From Streptomyces sp. WM6386 (GTDB taxonomy: Bacteria > Actinomycetota > Actinomycetes > Streptomycetales > Streptomycetaceae), in the NCBI RefSeq assembly GCF_000972385.1, contig NZ_JXTE01000010.1, positions 84,920 through 148,919 on the forward strand: DNA of 64,000 nucleotides, in the 5' to 3' direction. Numbering within the stretch: position 1 is the stretch's first letter; each line of letters starts with the position of its first letter. The notes beneath the pieces were generated by a model. That model was not told the DNA's origin, did not search any database, and saw only the letters and a list, made by a program, of their open reading frames with translations. Positions 18,064 to 26,436 of this stretch are shown here, in pieces. The position numbers and the translations under genes are program-made.

Positions 18064-18220
18064 GTGCGTGGCCCGGATCGCCGGTCGGGTCACCGCCGAC
18101 GGGGCGCAGAGGAGATCTTCGGCGAGCGGCTGCTGTCGGAGGTGTACGACCAGCCCGTGGAGGGTGTTTCCGCACCCTCGGACGGGGGCGCTGCTCGTAA
18201 ACCCTGAGCGGGACCTTTGA
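18064..18220 (+). pseudogene. Frameshifted 3' remnant of a siderophore-type ABC ATPase
   Basis: Two frames joined by one extra base near 18170 read EIFGERLLSEVYDQPVE and then VFPHPRTGALLVNPERDL before a stop. This is the usual C-terminus of FecE/FepC-type ATPases, where ELLSEVYxxPVEVxPHPRTGxPLV is typical. The Walker motifs and all upstream parts are missing. The stretch 17920-18063 in front has a minus-strand open frame of unknown origin and may be another remnant. The piece lies directly before the iron-boxed efe operon, so it may be left from a siderophore uptake locus. Confidence 0.6.
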
Positions 18221-18342
18221 ATCTCCTTTGACTGTTACTTGGGGTCCGTTTTGAGTCACCGTGATCGGGTCGTGCTCTTACACCGTCTATGAGAGGTGAA
18301 TCACGGAACGGCGGGGTATCACGCAGGTAAGGCTCGGATAAG

Positions 18343-18361
18343 TTAGGCGAGCCTCACCGAA
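18343..18361. promoter_or_regulatory. Iron box upstream of the efe operon
   Basis: TTAGGCGAGCCTCACCGAA matches 14 of 19 iron-box positions and lies 49 bases before efeO. A second partial half-site (AGGTAAGGCTC) lies about 20 bases upstream. It predicts repression by DmdR1 with iron. Confidence 0.8.
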
Positions 18362-18410
18362 CTGTGTGAGCCCTGTCACGTGATTTTTCAGCCATCGCCC
18401 GGGAGCCCGC

Positions 18411-19571
18411 ATGCGAGCCGCCAGACTCTCCGCAGTCACCGCCACCGCCACCGTGGCGGCCTTGACCGCCCTCACCGGGTGCACCGAGAAGGGCGGCTCC
18501 GGGGGCAGCGACCGCGTCATCGACGTGACCGCCACCGACAGCAAGTGCGACGTGTCGAAGAAGGAGTTCCCGGCCGGCCACGTCGAGCTCGCCATCGAGA
18601 ACAAGGGCTCCAAGGTCACCGAGGTCTACATCCTCTTCCCGGACGACCGGGTCGTCACCGAGCGCGAGAACATCGGCCCGGGCACCAAGCAGACCGTCAC
18701 CGCCGAGGTGAAGGCCGGCGACTACACGATCGCCTGCAAGCCCGGCATGAAGGGCGACGGCATCCGCCAGGACGTCAAGGCCACCGGCGGCACCGCCGCC
18801 AAGCGAGACCCGCGGCTCGACAAGGCCGTCGCCGCCTACCGCACATACGTGCAGGCGCAGGCCGACGAGACGCTGCCGCTCGCCGAGACCTTCGCCAAGG
18901 CGGTCAAGGACGGGGACCTCGAGGCCGCGAAGAAGGCCTACGCCCCCTCCCGTATCGGCTGGGAGCGCACCGAGCCGGTCGCGGAGTCCTTCGGTGACAT
19001 CGACCCGAAGGTCGACGTCCGCGAGGACGGTCTGGAGGACGGCCAGGACCCGGAGAAGGACTGGACCGGCTGGCACCGCCTGGAGCGCTCGCTCTGGAAG
19101 GACAAGAAGCTCACCGCCCGTGACTCCGAGCTCGCCGACCAGCTGATCACCGACCTCAAGGACTGGCAGAACCGGGTCGGCAAGGCCGAGATCACCCCGA
19201 CCTCCATGGCCAACGGCGCCAAGGAGCTCCTCGACGAGGTCGCCACCGGCAAGGTCACCGGCGAGGAGGAGCGCTACTCGCACACCGACCTCGTCGACTT
19301 CAAGGCCAACGTCGAGGGCGCCGAGAAGTCGTACGAGCTGCTGAAGGCGGTCGCCAAGGAGAACGACGCGGCCCTCACCACCGAGCTCGACAAGCAGTTC
19401 GCCGCGCTCGACACGCTGCTCGACCAGTACCGCGCCGACAAGTCGTCGTACGACTTCACCTCGTACGACAAGGTCGGCGAGGCCGACCGCAAGGAGCTGT
19501 CGGACGCGGTGAACGCGCTCGCGGAGCCGCTGTCGAAGCTGGCCGCCGCCGTCGTCACGAAGTCTTCCTGA
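18411..19571 (+). CDS. efeO: Iron uptake lipoprotein EfeO (cupredoxin plus M75 domain)
   Basis: 386 residues. The signal peptide ends in the lipobox LTALTGC (Cys24), so the protein is tethered outside the membrane. The cupredoxin-like domain spans about 40-125 with C45 and the paired CKPGM at its end. The M75 imelysin-type domain follows, with its metal HxxE motif as HRLER near 219. EfeO binds periplasmic or extracellular iron (and copper) and hands it to the EfeU permease. It is first in efeO-efeB-efeU, 13 bases from efeB, with an iron box in front. Confidence 0.95.
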   Translation: MRAARLSAVTATATVAALTALTGCTEKGGSGGSDRVIDVTATDSKCDVSKKEFPAGHVELAIENKGSKVTEVYILFPDDRVVTERENIGPGTKQTVTAEVKAGDYTIACKPGMKGDGIRQDVKATGGTAAKRDPRLDKAVAAYRTYVQAQADETLPLAETFAKAVKDGDLEAAKKAYAPSRIGWERTEPVAESFGDIDPKVDVREDGLEDGQDPEKDWTGWHRLERSLWKDKKLTARDSELADQLITDLKDWQNRVGKAEITPTSMANGAKELLDEVATGKVTGEEERYSHTDLVDFKANVEGAEKSYELLKAVAKENDAALTTELDKQFAALDTLLDQYRADKSSYDFTSYDKVGEADRKELSDAVNALAEPLSKLAAAVVTKSS

Positions 19572-19584
19572 GGCAGGAGCAGCC

Positions 19585-20823
19585 ATGACGGACGCAACTC
19601 CCTCCCGCCGTGCGCTGATCGGCTGGGGCGGTGCCGGGCTCGCGCTCGGTGCCGCCGCGGCCGGCGGGGCGGTGGCGATGACCCAGGCCGGCAACGACGT
19701 CGATCCGGCTGCCTCCGAAGCGGGCGCCGCTGTCGAGTTCCATGGTGACCACCAGGCCGGCATCTCCACCCCCGTGCAGGACCGGCTGCACTTCGCCGCG
19801 TTCGACGTGAAGACCGAGGACCGCGCCGAGTTCGTGCAGATGCTGAAGGACTGGACGGCGGCCGCGCGGCGGATGACCGGCGGGCAGGCGGTCGGCGAGG
19901 GTGCCTTCGGCGGGCTGGCCGAGGCGCCGCCGGACGACACCGGTGAGGCGCTGGGGCTCAAGCCCTCGCGGCTCACCCTCACCATCGGCTTCGGGCCGTC
20001 GCTGTTCCGGAAGTTCGGGCTCGAAGGCGAACAACCCGAGGGTCTCTTCGAGCTGCCCAAGTTCGCCGGGGACGCCCTCGACAAGAACCGCAGCGGCGGC
20101 GACCTGTGCATCCAGGCCTGCGCCGACGATCCGCAGGTCGCCGTGCACGCCGTCCGCAACCTGGCCCGTATCGGCTTCGGCAAGGTCGTCATCCGCTGGT
20201 CGCAGCTCGGCTTCGGGAAGACCTCGTCGACGACGCCGCAGGAGCAGACCCCGCGCAACCTCATGGGGTTCAAGGACGGCACCCGCAACATCGCGGGGAC
20301 CGAGACGGACCGGCTGAAGAAGTTCGTGTGGGTCTCCGACCAGGAAGGGCCCGACTGGATGGTCGGCGGGTCCTATCTCGTCGCGCGCCGTATCCGGATG
20401 CACATCGAGACCTGGGACCGCACCTCCCTGCAGGAGCAGGAGGACATCTTCGGCCGTGACAAGGGCGAGGGCGCCCCGGTCGGCAAGGCCAAGGAGCGCG
20501 ACAAGCCGTTCCTGAAGGCGATGCTGCCCGACGCGCACGTCCGGCTCGCGCACCCCGACTCCAATCACGGGGCGACGATCCTGCGCCGCGGCTACTCCTT
20601 CACCGACGGCACGGACGGGCTCGGGCGGCTCGACGCCGGGCTGTTCTTCCTCGCGTACCAGCACGATGTGCGCAGGGGGTTCGTGCAGATCCAGCGCAAC
20701 CTCGCCCCGGACGCGCTCAACGAGTACATCCAGCACGTGGGTTCGGCGGTCTTCGCCGTCCCGCCAGGCGTCCGTGACAAGGACGACTGGTGGGGCCGCA
20801 CGCTGTTCGCCAGGGAGGCGTAG
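19585..20823 (+). CDS. efeB: Deferrochelatase/DyP-type heme peroxidase EfeB
   Basis: 412 residues with a Tat signal (SRRALIGWGG, then a hydrophobic stretch with no lipobox). This is a dye-decolourising-type peroxidase, exported folded with heme. The family GxxDG motif is GFKDGTRN near residue 227, whose Asp acts in peroxide cleavage. The proximal His lies in the later heme pocket (ADPDSNHGATILRR-like segment near 325). In EfeUOB systems EfeB oxidises Fe2+ or removes iron from heme. It is separated by 2 bases from efeU (TAG, CC, GTG). Confidence 0.95.
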   Translation: MTDATPSRRALIGWGGAGLALGAAAAGGAVAMTQAGNDVDPAASEAGAAVEFHGDHQAGISTPVQDRLHFAAFDVKTEDRAEFVQMLKDWTAAARRMTGGQAVGEGAFGGLAEAPPDDTGEALGLKPSRLTLTIGFGPSLFRKFGLEGEQPEGLFELPKFAGDALDKNRSGGDLCIQACADDPQVAVHAVRNLARIGFGKVVIRWSQLGFGKTSSTTPQEQTPRNLMGFKDGTRNIAGTETDRLKKFVWVSDQEGPDWMVGGSYLVARRIRMHIETWDRTSLQEQEDIFGRDKGEGAPVGKAKERDKPFLKAMLPDAHVRLAHPDSNHGATILRRGYSFTDGTDGLGRLDAGLFFLAYQHDVRRGFVQIQRNLAPDALNEYIQHVGSAVFAVPPGVRDKDDWWGRTLFAREA

Positions 20824-20825
20824 CC

Positions 20826-21698
20826 GTGTTCAGCAACTATCTGATCGGTCTGCGCGAGGGCCTGGAGGCCTCTCTCGTCGTCTGCATCCTCATCGCCTAT
20901 CTGGTGAAGACGGACCGCAGGGACGCGCTGAAGCCCATCTGGATCGGCATCGCGGTCGCGATCGCGATCGCGCTCGGCTTCGGCTGCGCGCTCGAATTCG
21001 GCTCCCAGGAGCTGACGTTCAAGGCGCAGGAGGCGCTCGGCGGCTCCCTGTCGGTCCTCGCGGTCGTCCTGGTGACGTGGATGGTCTTCTGGATGCGGCG
21101 CACCGCCCGGCATCTGAAGGCGGAGCTGCACGGCAAGCTGGACGCGGCCCTGCGGATGGGCACCGGCGCGCTGGTCGCCACCGCGTTCCTCGCGGTCGGC
21201 CGGGAGGGTCTGGAGACGTCCCTGTTCGTGTGGGCGTCGGTGCACGCGGCCGGTGACGGGACGCCGCGCCCGCTGATCGGGGTGGGGCTCGGCATCGCCA
21301 CGGCGGTCGTGCTGGGCTGGCTGTTCTACCGGGGCGCGTTGAAGATCAACCTCGCCAAGTTCTTCACGTGGACCGGTGGCATGCTGGTCGTCGTGGCGGC
21401 GGGTGTGCTGGCGTACGGCTTCCATGATCTCCAGGAGGCCGACTGGCTGCCGGGCCTGAACGACAAGGCCTTCGACATCTCCGGGGCCATCCCGCCGGAC
21501 AGTTGGTACGGCACCCTGCTGAAGGGCGTCTTCAACTTCCAGCCGGACCCGACCGTGCTCCAGGTCACGGTGTGGCTGCTGTACCTGATCCCGACGCTCG
21601 CACTGTTCCTCGCCCCGGTAGGGTTCGCCTCCGGGAAGGGGAAGGTGAAGGCATCCGATGAGCAGGAATCGCAGCCCTCGAAGGCTTCGCAATCTTGA
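20826..21698 (+). CDS. efeU: Ferrous/ferric iron permease EfeU (FTR1 family)
   Basis: 290 residues with seven hydrophobic helices. Two FTR1 iron-binding REGLE motifs are visible, REGLEASLV near residue 10 and REGLETSLF near 126, which are essential in Ftr1p-type channels. GTG 20826, 2 bases after the efeB stop, is chosen because the REGLE helix must be at the N-terminus. The operon order O-B-U differs from the E. coli efeUOB order. Its end overlaps the following lipoprotein gene by 41 bases, so all four genes are probably one message. Confidence 0.95.
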   Translation: MFSNYLIGLREGLEASLVVCILIAYLVKTDRRDALKPIWIGIAVAIAIALGFGCALEFGSQELTFKAQEALGGSLSVLAVVLVTWMVFWMRRTARHLKAELHGKLDAALRMGTGALVATAFLAVGREGLETSLFVWASVHAAGDGTPRPLIGVGLGIATAVVLGWLFYRGALKINLAKFFTWTGGMLVVVAAGVLAYGFHDLQEADWLPGLNDKAFDISGAIPPDSWYGTLLKGVFNFQPDPTVLQVTVWLLYLIPTLALFLAPVGFASGKGKVKASDEQESQPSKASQS

Positions 21699-22662
21699 CC
21701 GGAGGGTGCTGATAGCGGCCTCGGTGACCGCTTTGTCGCTGACGGCGAGCGGGTGTGTGGTGGTCCACGGGGAGCGCGAGGTGCTCCCCGCGACGACCAA
21801 GGCCGAAGCCGCCGAGGCACTCCGGGAGTTCACGACCGCGTACAACAAGGCCGACAAGGCGTACGACAGTTCCCTGGACGCGGACCACGTCACCGGCCCC
21901 CTCGCCGACATCGACGCGGCGCGGCTGAAGGCGGGCAGGGCCAACAGCCCGCAGGGCAACACGGCGCACACCCCGCTGAAGCTGTCCGACGCGAAGTACA
22001 CCATCCCCAAGAAGGCGGGTTGGCCGCGCTGGTTCGTCGCCGACACCGCCGCGAACAAGGGCGGCACCGCGCGCTGGCTGTTCGTGTTCACGCGCGACGG
22101 CCTGGACGAGCCGTTCCAGGTGGCGTATCTGACGCTCGTCGCACCGGACGACGTACCGCAGTTCAAGACGGACACGGACGGCTGGGCGGAGGCCGTCCCA
22201 GCGAACTCGACGGAACTGTCCGTCGCCCCGCGGCAGTTGAGCCAGGACTACGCGACCTATCTGGAGAGCGGCGAGGGGAAGACCTTCGCGGCGGGCGCGC
22301 ACACCAGCGGATGGCGCACGCAGCGCACGAAGGACGCCAAGAAGCCGGGACGGGCCACGCAGTACATCGACGAGTCGCTGACGAGCGGTGACTACGCCCC
22401 GCTGGCGCTGCGCACGAAGGACGGCGGCGCCCTGGTGTTCTTCACCACGCGGCACTTCATGAAGCAGACCGCCTACGCGGGCACCACGCTCCCCGACCAG
22501 AACGCGGCCGTCGACGCTCTGACGACCGGCGAGGTCAAGCAGTCGCTGACGATGGAGTTCGTCTCCAACGAGGTCGCGCTGGACCCGGCGAAGGGTGCGG
22601 ACGGCGCGCAGGTGTCGGTGCTGGGGCGGATCCAGGGACTGACGGCGGCGAAGGGCGAGTAG
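21658..22662 (+). CDS. Hypothetical lipoprotein at the end of the efe operon
   Basis: 334 residues. A basic N-region (RSPRRLRNLDRR) precedes a hydrophobic segment ending TASGCVVVHG, a lipobox with Cys33, so it is probably anchored at the outer face. The mature part is a soluble alpha/beta-looking domain with repeated Trp/Arg stretches, which I do not recognise. It starts within efeU and so should be translated with it; this suggests a role near iron uptake, but no metal motif is visible. Many Streptomyces lipoproteins of this size are unnamed. Confidence 0.8.
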   Translation: MSRNRSPRRLRNLDRRVLIAASVTALSLTASGCVVVHGEREVLPATTKAEAAEALREFTTAYNKADKAYDSSLDADHVTGPLADIDAARLKAGRANSPQGNTAHTPLKLSDAKYTIPKKAGWPRWFVADTAANKGGTARWLFVFTRDGLDEPFQVAYLTLVAPDDVPQFKTDTDGWAEAVPANSTELSVAPRQLSQDYATYLESGEGKTFAAGAHTSGWRTQRTKDAKKPGRATQYIDESLTSGDYAPLALRTKDGGALVFFTTRHFMKQTAYAGTTLPDQNAAVDALTTGEVKQSLTMEFVSNEVALDPAKGADGAQVSVLGRIQGLTAAKGE

Positions 22663-22729
22663 CCCCTCGTTCCCGAGTAGCCCCCCTCGTTCCATGAGGA
22701 GGTGCCTCTTCTTCCGAGGAGGAGGTGCT

Positions 22730-23458
22730 TCAGCCGCGCGAGGGCCAGGCCGTGGCGACGTGGTCCCGGTCCTCGCCGGCCCAGCGGGCGCCGGCGTCGG
22801 TGAGGATCTCCAGCAGGCTCAGCGGGTCGGGCAGGGGGTGCTCCGGGCCGCGTACCCAGTGCACGGACTGTCCGTCACCGGGCAGCCGGGCGGGCGGTAC
22901 GAGGACATAGGAGCCGCGGCAGTGCCAGCGAAGCCCCGGATGCTCGTCCATCGTCTCGGGGTGGCAGTCCAGCTCGCACGGCCACCACTCGTCCTCGTCC
23001 TCGGGGGTGCCGCGGGTGAGGGTGAAGAACATCAGCCGGCCGTCGGTCTCGGCGACCGGGCCGACCTCGATACCGGAGGCGAGCAGCCGCTCCAGGGCCT
23101 CGCGGCCGGCGTCGAGGGGCATGTCCAGGACGTCGTGCACCATGCCGGTCGCGGTGATGAAGTTGGCCTGCGGCTGGTGCCGGGCCCAGCGCTCGATCTG
23201 GGTGCGGTCGGTGGTGGACTGCGTCTGCCAGGCGAAGGAGACGGGGTGCCGGGCGGGCGTGGGACAGCCGATGCGGTCGCAGGAGCAGCGGTAGCCGGCC
23301 GGGTGCGCGGCGGGCGCGAGGGGCAGTCCCGCCCCGGCGGCGGCCAGCAGCAGGGCCTCACGGCCGCCGTCGTCGACGGCGTCCTTCGGGCGGCGTCCAC
23401 GCAGCCACTGGGTGAGTTTGCCCTGCAGGCCGGTCCGGCCGCCGAACTCCTGGCTCAT
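22730..23458 (-). CDS. Bifunctional DNA primase/polymerase (prim-pol) domain protein
   Basis: 242 residues from ATG 23458 (MSQEFGG). It has the prim-pol fold seen at the start of plasmid and phage replication proteins: a PLAPAAHPAGYRCSCDRIGC zinc-like segment, HPVSFAWQTQSTTD, then QIERWARHQPQANFITATG. These match the small stand-alone Streptomyces version that lacks a helicase domain. Catalytic Asp residues of the family are not obvious in my reading, so polymerase activity is doubtful. It is not next to any mobile element. It could act in repair or be an inactive relative. Confidence 0.8.
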   Translation of the reverse strand: MSQEFGGRTGLQGKLTQWLRGRRPKDAVDDGGREALLLAAAGAGLPLAPAAHPAGYRCSCDRIGCPTPARHPVSFAWQTQSTTDRTQIERWARHQPQANFITATGMVHDVLDMPLDAGREALERLLASGIEVGPVAETDGRLMFFTLTRGTPEDEDEWWPCELDCHPETMDEHPGLRWHCRGSYVLVPPARLPGDGQSVHWVRGPEHPLPDPLSLLEILTDAGARWAGEDRDHVATAWPSRG

Positions 23459-23636
23459 GTATCGCCTCGCCTCGCTGTGGTGCGGACAGCATGCCCTATG
23501 GTCCCACCATCCTGCGCTCCCGGTGGCCGGAGCCCACAACCGGGGTAGGCGGGACAGGGCGTACCGGGGAGGAGGATCGGGTGAAATCCTCCGCTTTGAC
23601 AGGATTTAGACCCCTGGCGCCTCTACCGTGGTCGTC

Positions 23637-24488
23637 ATGGTCACGAGGATCGCGCTGACGGGCCTGGCTTCGGCGGCTTCCCTGGTCTCGCTGTTGGGAC
23701 CGACGAGCCCGCTGGAGTGGGGGCCCGGACCGCTCACAGCCGACTCCCTGCCGCGTGTGACATACGTCGCCCATCGCGGCGGCGCCCGTGAAGTGCCCGA
23801 GAACAGCCTGTCGGGGCTCATGGCCGCCTATGGGCGCGGTACGGCCCACGTACTGGACTTCGACACCCGCATGCTGAGCGACGGCACGCTCGTCGTGATG
23901 CACGATCCGCTGCTGAACCGCACGACGTATCTGGGCGGCGAGGTGCACAGGCTGAACGTGCGGGAGTGGCAGGGCGTACGGGTGCGCCCCAAGGCCTCCC
24001 TCCCCGGCAGCTGGCGGTCGGAGCGGCCGCCCACCGTGGCTCAGGTGCTGGATCTGCTGGGCGGGCGGGTCGTGCTGATGCTGGAGGCGAAGGATCCCCG
24101 GAGCGTGGCCCCGCTGGCGGCACTGCTCCGTTCCCGGGGTCTGACCCGCTCGGTCTTCGTGCACTCCAACGACCCGGCACTGGCCCGCCGGGCCCATGGC
24201 ATGGGTCTGCTGACCGGCCTGTGGCGCTCGGCTCAGCAGCTGCGCACCGACCGTCCCGAGCGGTGGCGGTCCTTCGTGGACGTCCTGGACGTCGACTACA
24301 AGGCGCGTGACGCGGACCTGGTCCGGGCGGCGAACTCCGGTGTCCGGCGGGTGTGGGCGCACACCGTGGTGACGTCGGCGCAGCGGGACCGGGTGCTGGG
24401 GCTGGGCTGCGACGGGGTGATCACGGATACGCCGGGGCGGCTGGCGCGGGGGCCTCAGCGGGGGCCTCAGCGCGGGGCGAGACCGTAG
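23637..24488 (+). CDS. Glycerophosphodiester phosphodiesterase (GDPD)
   Basis: 283 residues with an N-terminal hydrophobic signal or anchor (ALTGLASAASLVSLLG). It hydrolyses glycerophosphodiesters to glycerol-3-phosphate plus an alcohol. The TIM-barrel motifs HRGGAREVPENSL and MHDPLLNRTT are present. The metal-binding Glu, normally in ELD(V/I), reads LDFDTR here, so an Asp stands where Glu is usual; this may lower or alter metal binding. ATG 23637 is used rather than GTG 23628, as both lack a good ribosome site. It ends 22 bases inside the convergent TetR gene. Confidence 0.85.
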   Translation: MVTRIALTGLASAASLVSLLGPTSPLEWGPGPLTADSLPRVTYVAHRGGAREVPENSLSGLMAAYGRGTAHVLDFDTRMLSDGTLVVMHDPLLNRTTYLGGEVHRLNVREWQGVRVRPKASLPGSWRSERPPTVAQVLDLLGGRVVLMLEAKDPRSVAPLAALLRSRGLTRSVFVHSNDPALARRAHGMGLLTGLWRSAQQLRTDRPERWRSFVDVLDVDYKARDADLVRAANSGVRRVWAHTVVTSAQRDRVLGLGCDGVITDTPGRLARGPQRGPQRGARP

Positions 24489-25081
24489 AGGGCGTAGTCG
24501 ACGAGGGTGTCGGTGTACGTGTGGTCGATGGGGCCGGTGTGCTGGAGCCAGCGCTGGGCGAGGGGCGAGACGACGAGCTCCAGGGCGATGCGCGGGTCGA
24601 TGTCCTGGCGTACGTCACCGGTGTCCTGTGCGGAGCGCAGACGGTCGACGTAGAGCTGGAGCGAGGGTTCGAGCAGCTTGGCCACGAGTTCCCGGCCGAG
24701 CTGCTCGTTGACGACGCCTTCCGCGGCCAGGGCGCGGGACGGTACCTCGAAACGGGGGTCCCTCAGCTCGTCGACTGTGGCGCGCAGTACGGCCTTGAGG
24801 TCGGCGGCGAGGTCGCCGGTGTCCGGGAAGGCGTAGGACTCCTGGCCGGCCTCGCGTGCGGACTGTTCGCCGAGGTCGAGGAAGGCCTCCATCAGCACCT
24901 CCGCCTTCGACGACCACCACCGGTAGATCGTCTGCTTGCCGACGCCCGCGCGGGCCGCGATGCCCTCGATGGTGGTCTTGGGGTAACCGACCTCGCCGAC
25001 GAGCGCGAGGGCGGCGTCATAGATGGCGCGACGGGACTTCTCGCTGCGGCGAGTGGTGTCGGGGACGGACTGCTTGACCAT
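24467..25081 (-). CDS. TetR/AcrR family transcriptional regulator
   Basis: 204 residues with the typical N-terminal HTH (IAARAGVGKQTIYRWWSSK, about 37-56) and a helical ligand domain with the TetR_C look of MAB-type regulators. No obvious target gene is adjacent: upstream lies a 300-base repeat-rich spacer and downstream a convergent GDPD gene. It may control itself or a distant gene. Start MVKQSVPDTTRRSEKSRRA is standard for the group. Confidence 0.9.
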   Translation of the reverse strand: MVKQSVPDTTRRSEKSRRAIYDAALALVGEVGYPKTTIEGIAARAGVGKQTIYRWWSSKAEVLMEAFLDLGEQSAREAGQESYAFPDTGDLAADLKAVLRATVDELRDPRFEVPSRALAAEGVVNEQLGRELVAKLLEPSLQLYVDRLRSAQDTGDVRQDIDPRIALELVVSPLAQRWLQHTGPIDHTYTDTLVDYALYGLAPR

Positions 25082-25140
25082 GGGCCGACGGTAGCAGGCG
25101 AGTGAGACGCCCCGTCTCGTCGAACCCGAGCGTTCCCGTC

Positions 25141-25330
25141 CCTGGGGGCTGCGCCCCCAGCCCCCCGCTGTCGGCCCTGAACGGGCCTCGTCCTCAAACG
25201 CCGGACGGGCTGGAATGCAGTGACCGGCGCTCGGAAAGCGGGCGGTCCGTGAATTTCAGCCCCTCCGGCGTTTGAGGAGCGGGGGTCCAGGGGGCGGAGC
25301 CCCCTGGGAACGGGGTCGAAGGGGCAGCGC
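25141..25330. repeat. Streptomyces intergenic palindromic repeats
   Basis: CCTCAAACGCCGGACGGGCT at 25192 and its near inverse TCAGCCCCTCCGGCGTTTGA at 25256 form a long inverted repeat (21 of 22 pairs). GGGGGCTGCGCCCCCAGCCCC at 25145 and CCAGGGGGCGGAGCCCCCTGG at 25287 are further hairpins. This family is dispersed in Streptomyces spacers. Here it fills the gap between the TetR gene and the Rsm22-like gene and can act as a two-way terminator. Confidence 0.8.
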
Positions 25331-25381
25331 CCCTGGAGGATGGGGCGGGTAGGGGCGGCGGGGGCGAAGAAAAGTCCGCAG

Positions 25382-26368
25382 CTACGGCAGTGGGGGCCAG
25401 GGGTCGCCCCAAGCCGCGTTCCGCGCCGCCTTGTACAGGTCACCGTGGCGCTTCGTCACCGTCGTGCGGGACAGTTGCTCGTCCGTCTCGCAGAGGTCCA
25501 GCAGGACCTGGCCCTTGCGGATCTGGGGGCGGCGGATGACACGGGACGCAGCCGGGGTGACCGGGAAGCGGGCAGCGGCGACGTAGCTGAACTTCTCGTC
25601 CTCGTAGGGCAGGGAGCCACCCTTGACCTGCCGGTGCAGGGACGAGCGGCTGACCCGTGTCGAGAAGTGGCACCAGTCCTCGCCGGGGACGATGGGACAG
25701 GCGGCACTGTGGGGGCAGGGGGCAGCCACCTGGAAACCGGCCGCGATCAGACGGTCCCGGGCCTCGATCACCCGTGCGTATCCGTCCGGCGTACCGGCCT
25801 CGACGATCACCACCGCCTGCGCGGCGCCCGCGGCGGCGTCGACGAGGGCGGTGCGGTCGGCGGGAGCGAGTTCGTTCAGGACGTAGGAGACCGTGACGAG
25901 ATCCGTGCTCTCGAGCGCGGATGAGGATCCGATCCGCGAGCGTCGCCAACTCGCACCCGCCAGCGCCGGGTTCGCCACGGCGATCTCCCGGCCGAGGGCC
26001 AGCGCGGGCTCCGCCCAGTCGAGGACCGTCACCGGCCGCGTACCGGACCAGGTGGCACTGACCGCCCAGGTCGCCGCCCCGGTGCCGCCGCCGACGTCCA
26101 CATGACTCCCCGGCACCCACTGCGGCACCGCGTCCGCGAACGCGTCCAGCGCCGAGCGCACCGCCTCGAAGGTGGCCGGCATCCGGTACGCGGCGTACGC
26201 GGCGACGTCCGCCCGGTCCCGGAGGATGGGCGCGTCGGTCGGGGTGGCCCCGCGGTAGGTGGCGATCAGCCGGTCGACGGCCTGCGCGGCCTGCTTCGGG
26301 GGCAGTCCGTCGAGGACGGTGGCAAGGGTGGCGCGAAGGGTCTCGGCCGGGGATACGGGGGCGTTCAC
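25382..26368 (-). CDS. Rsm22-like small ribosomal subunit methyltransferase family protein
   Basis: 328 residues. Rsm22-type proteins have a SAM-dependent methyltransferase fold and act on or help assemble the small ribosomal subunit. Motif I is VDVGGGTGAATWAVSAT near residue 90 and there is a later VSYVLNEL. A Cys-rich region CPHSAACP...DWCHF near 235 fits the iron-sulfur Cys set of the family. The N-terminal helical leader (LPPKQAAQAVDRLIATYRG) is also typical. Start ATG MNAPVSPAE is in the expected place. Confidence 0.85.
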   Translation of the reverse strand: MNAPVSPAETLRATLATVLDGLPPKQAAQAVDRLIATYRGATPTDAPILRDRADVAAYAAYRMPATFEAVRSALDAFADAVPQWVPGSHVDVGGGTGAATWAVSATWSGTRPVTVLDWAEPALALGREIAVANPALAGASWRRSRIGSSSALESTDLVTVSYVLNELAPADRTALVDAAAGAAQAVVIVEAGTPDGYARVIEARDRLIAAGFQVAAPCPHSAACPIVPGEDWCHFSTRVSRSSLHRQVKGGSLPYEDEKFSYVAAARFPVTPAASRVIRRPQIRKGQVLLDLCETDEQLSRTTVTKRHGDLYKAARNAAWGDPWPPLP

Positions 26369-26408
26369 CCGGCGATTCTAGGTCGCCCGGAACCGGCCCT
26401 GAACAGCC

Positions 26409-26436
26409 CTCGTCCTCACACGCCGGACAGGCTGGT
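26409..26436. repeat. Single copy of the intergenic repeat core in a gene end
   Basis: CCTCGTCCTCACACGCCGGA and the following bases match the 25192 repeat core with one change. The end of the serine hydrolase gene, including its stop, lies in this copy, so a few C-terminal residues (RPTSLSGV) come from the repeat. Confidence 0.65.

Noticed and set aside
22730..23458. Prim-pol protein as sign of an integrated plasmid or phage
   Set aside because: No helicase, integrase, excisionase or transfer gene is near. Single prim-pol domain proteins are common in Streptomyces chromosomes.
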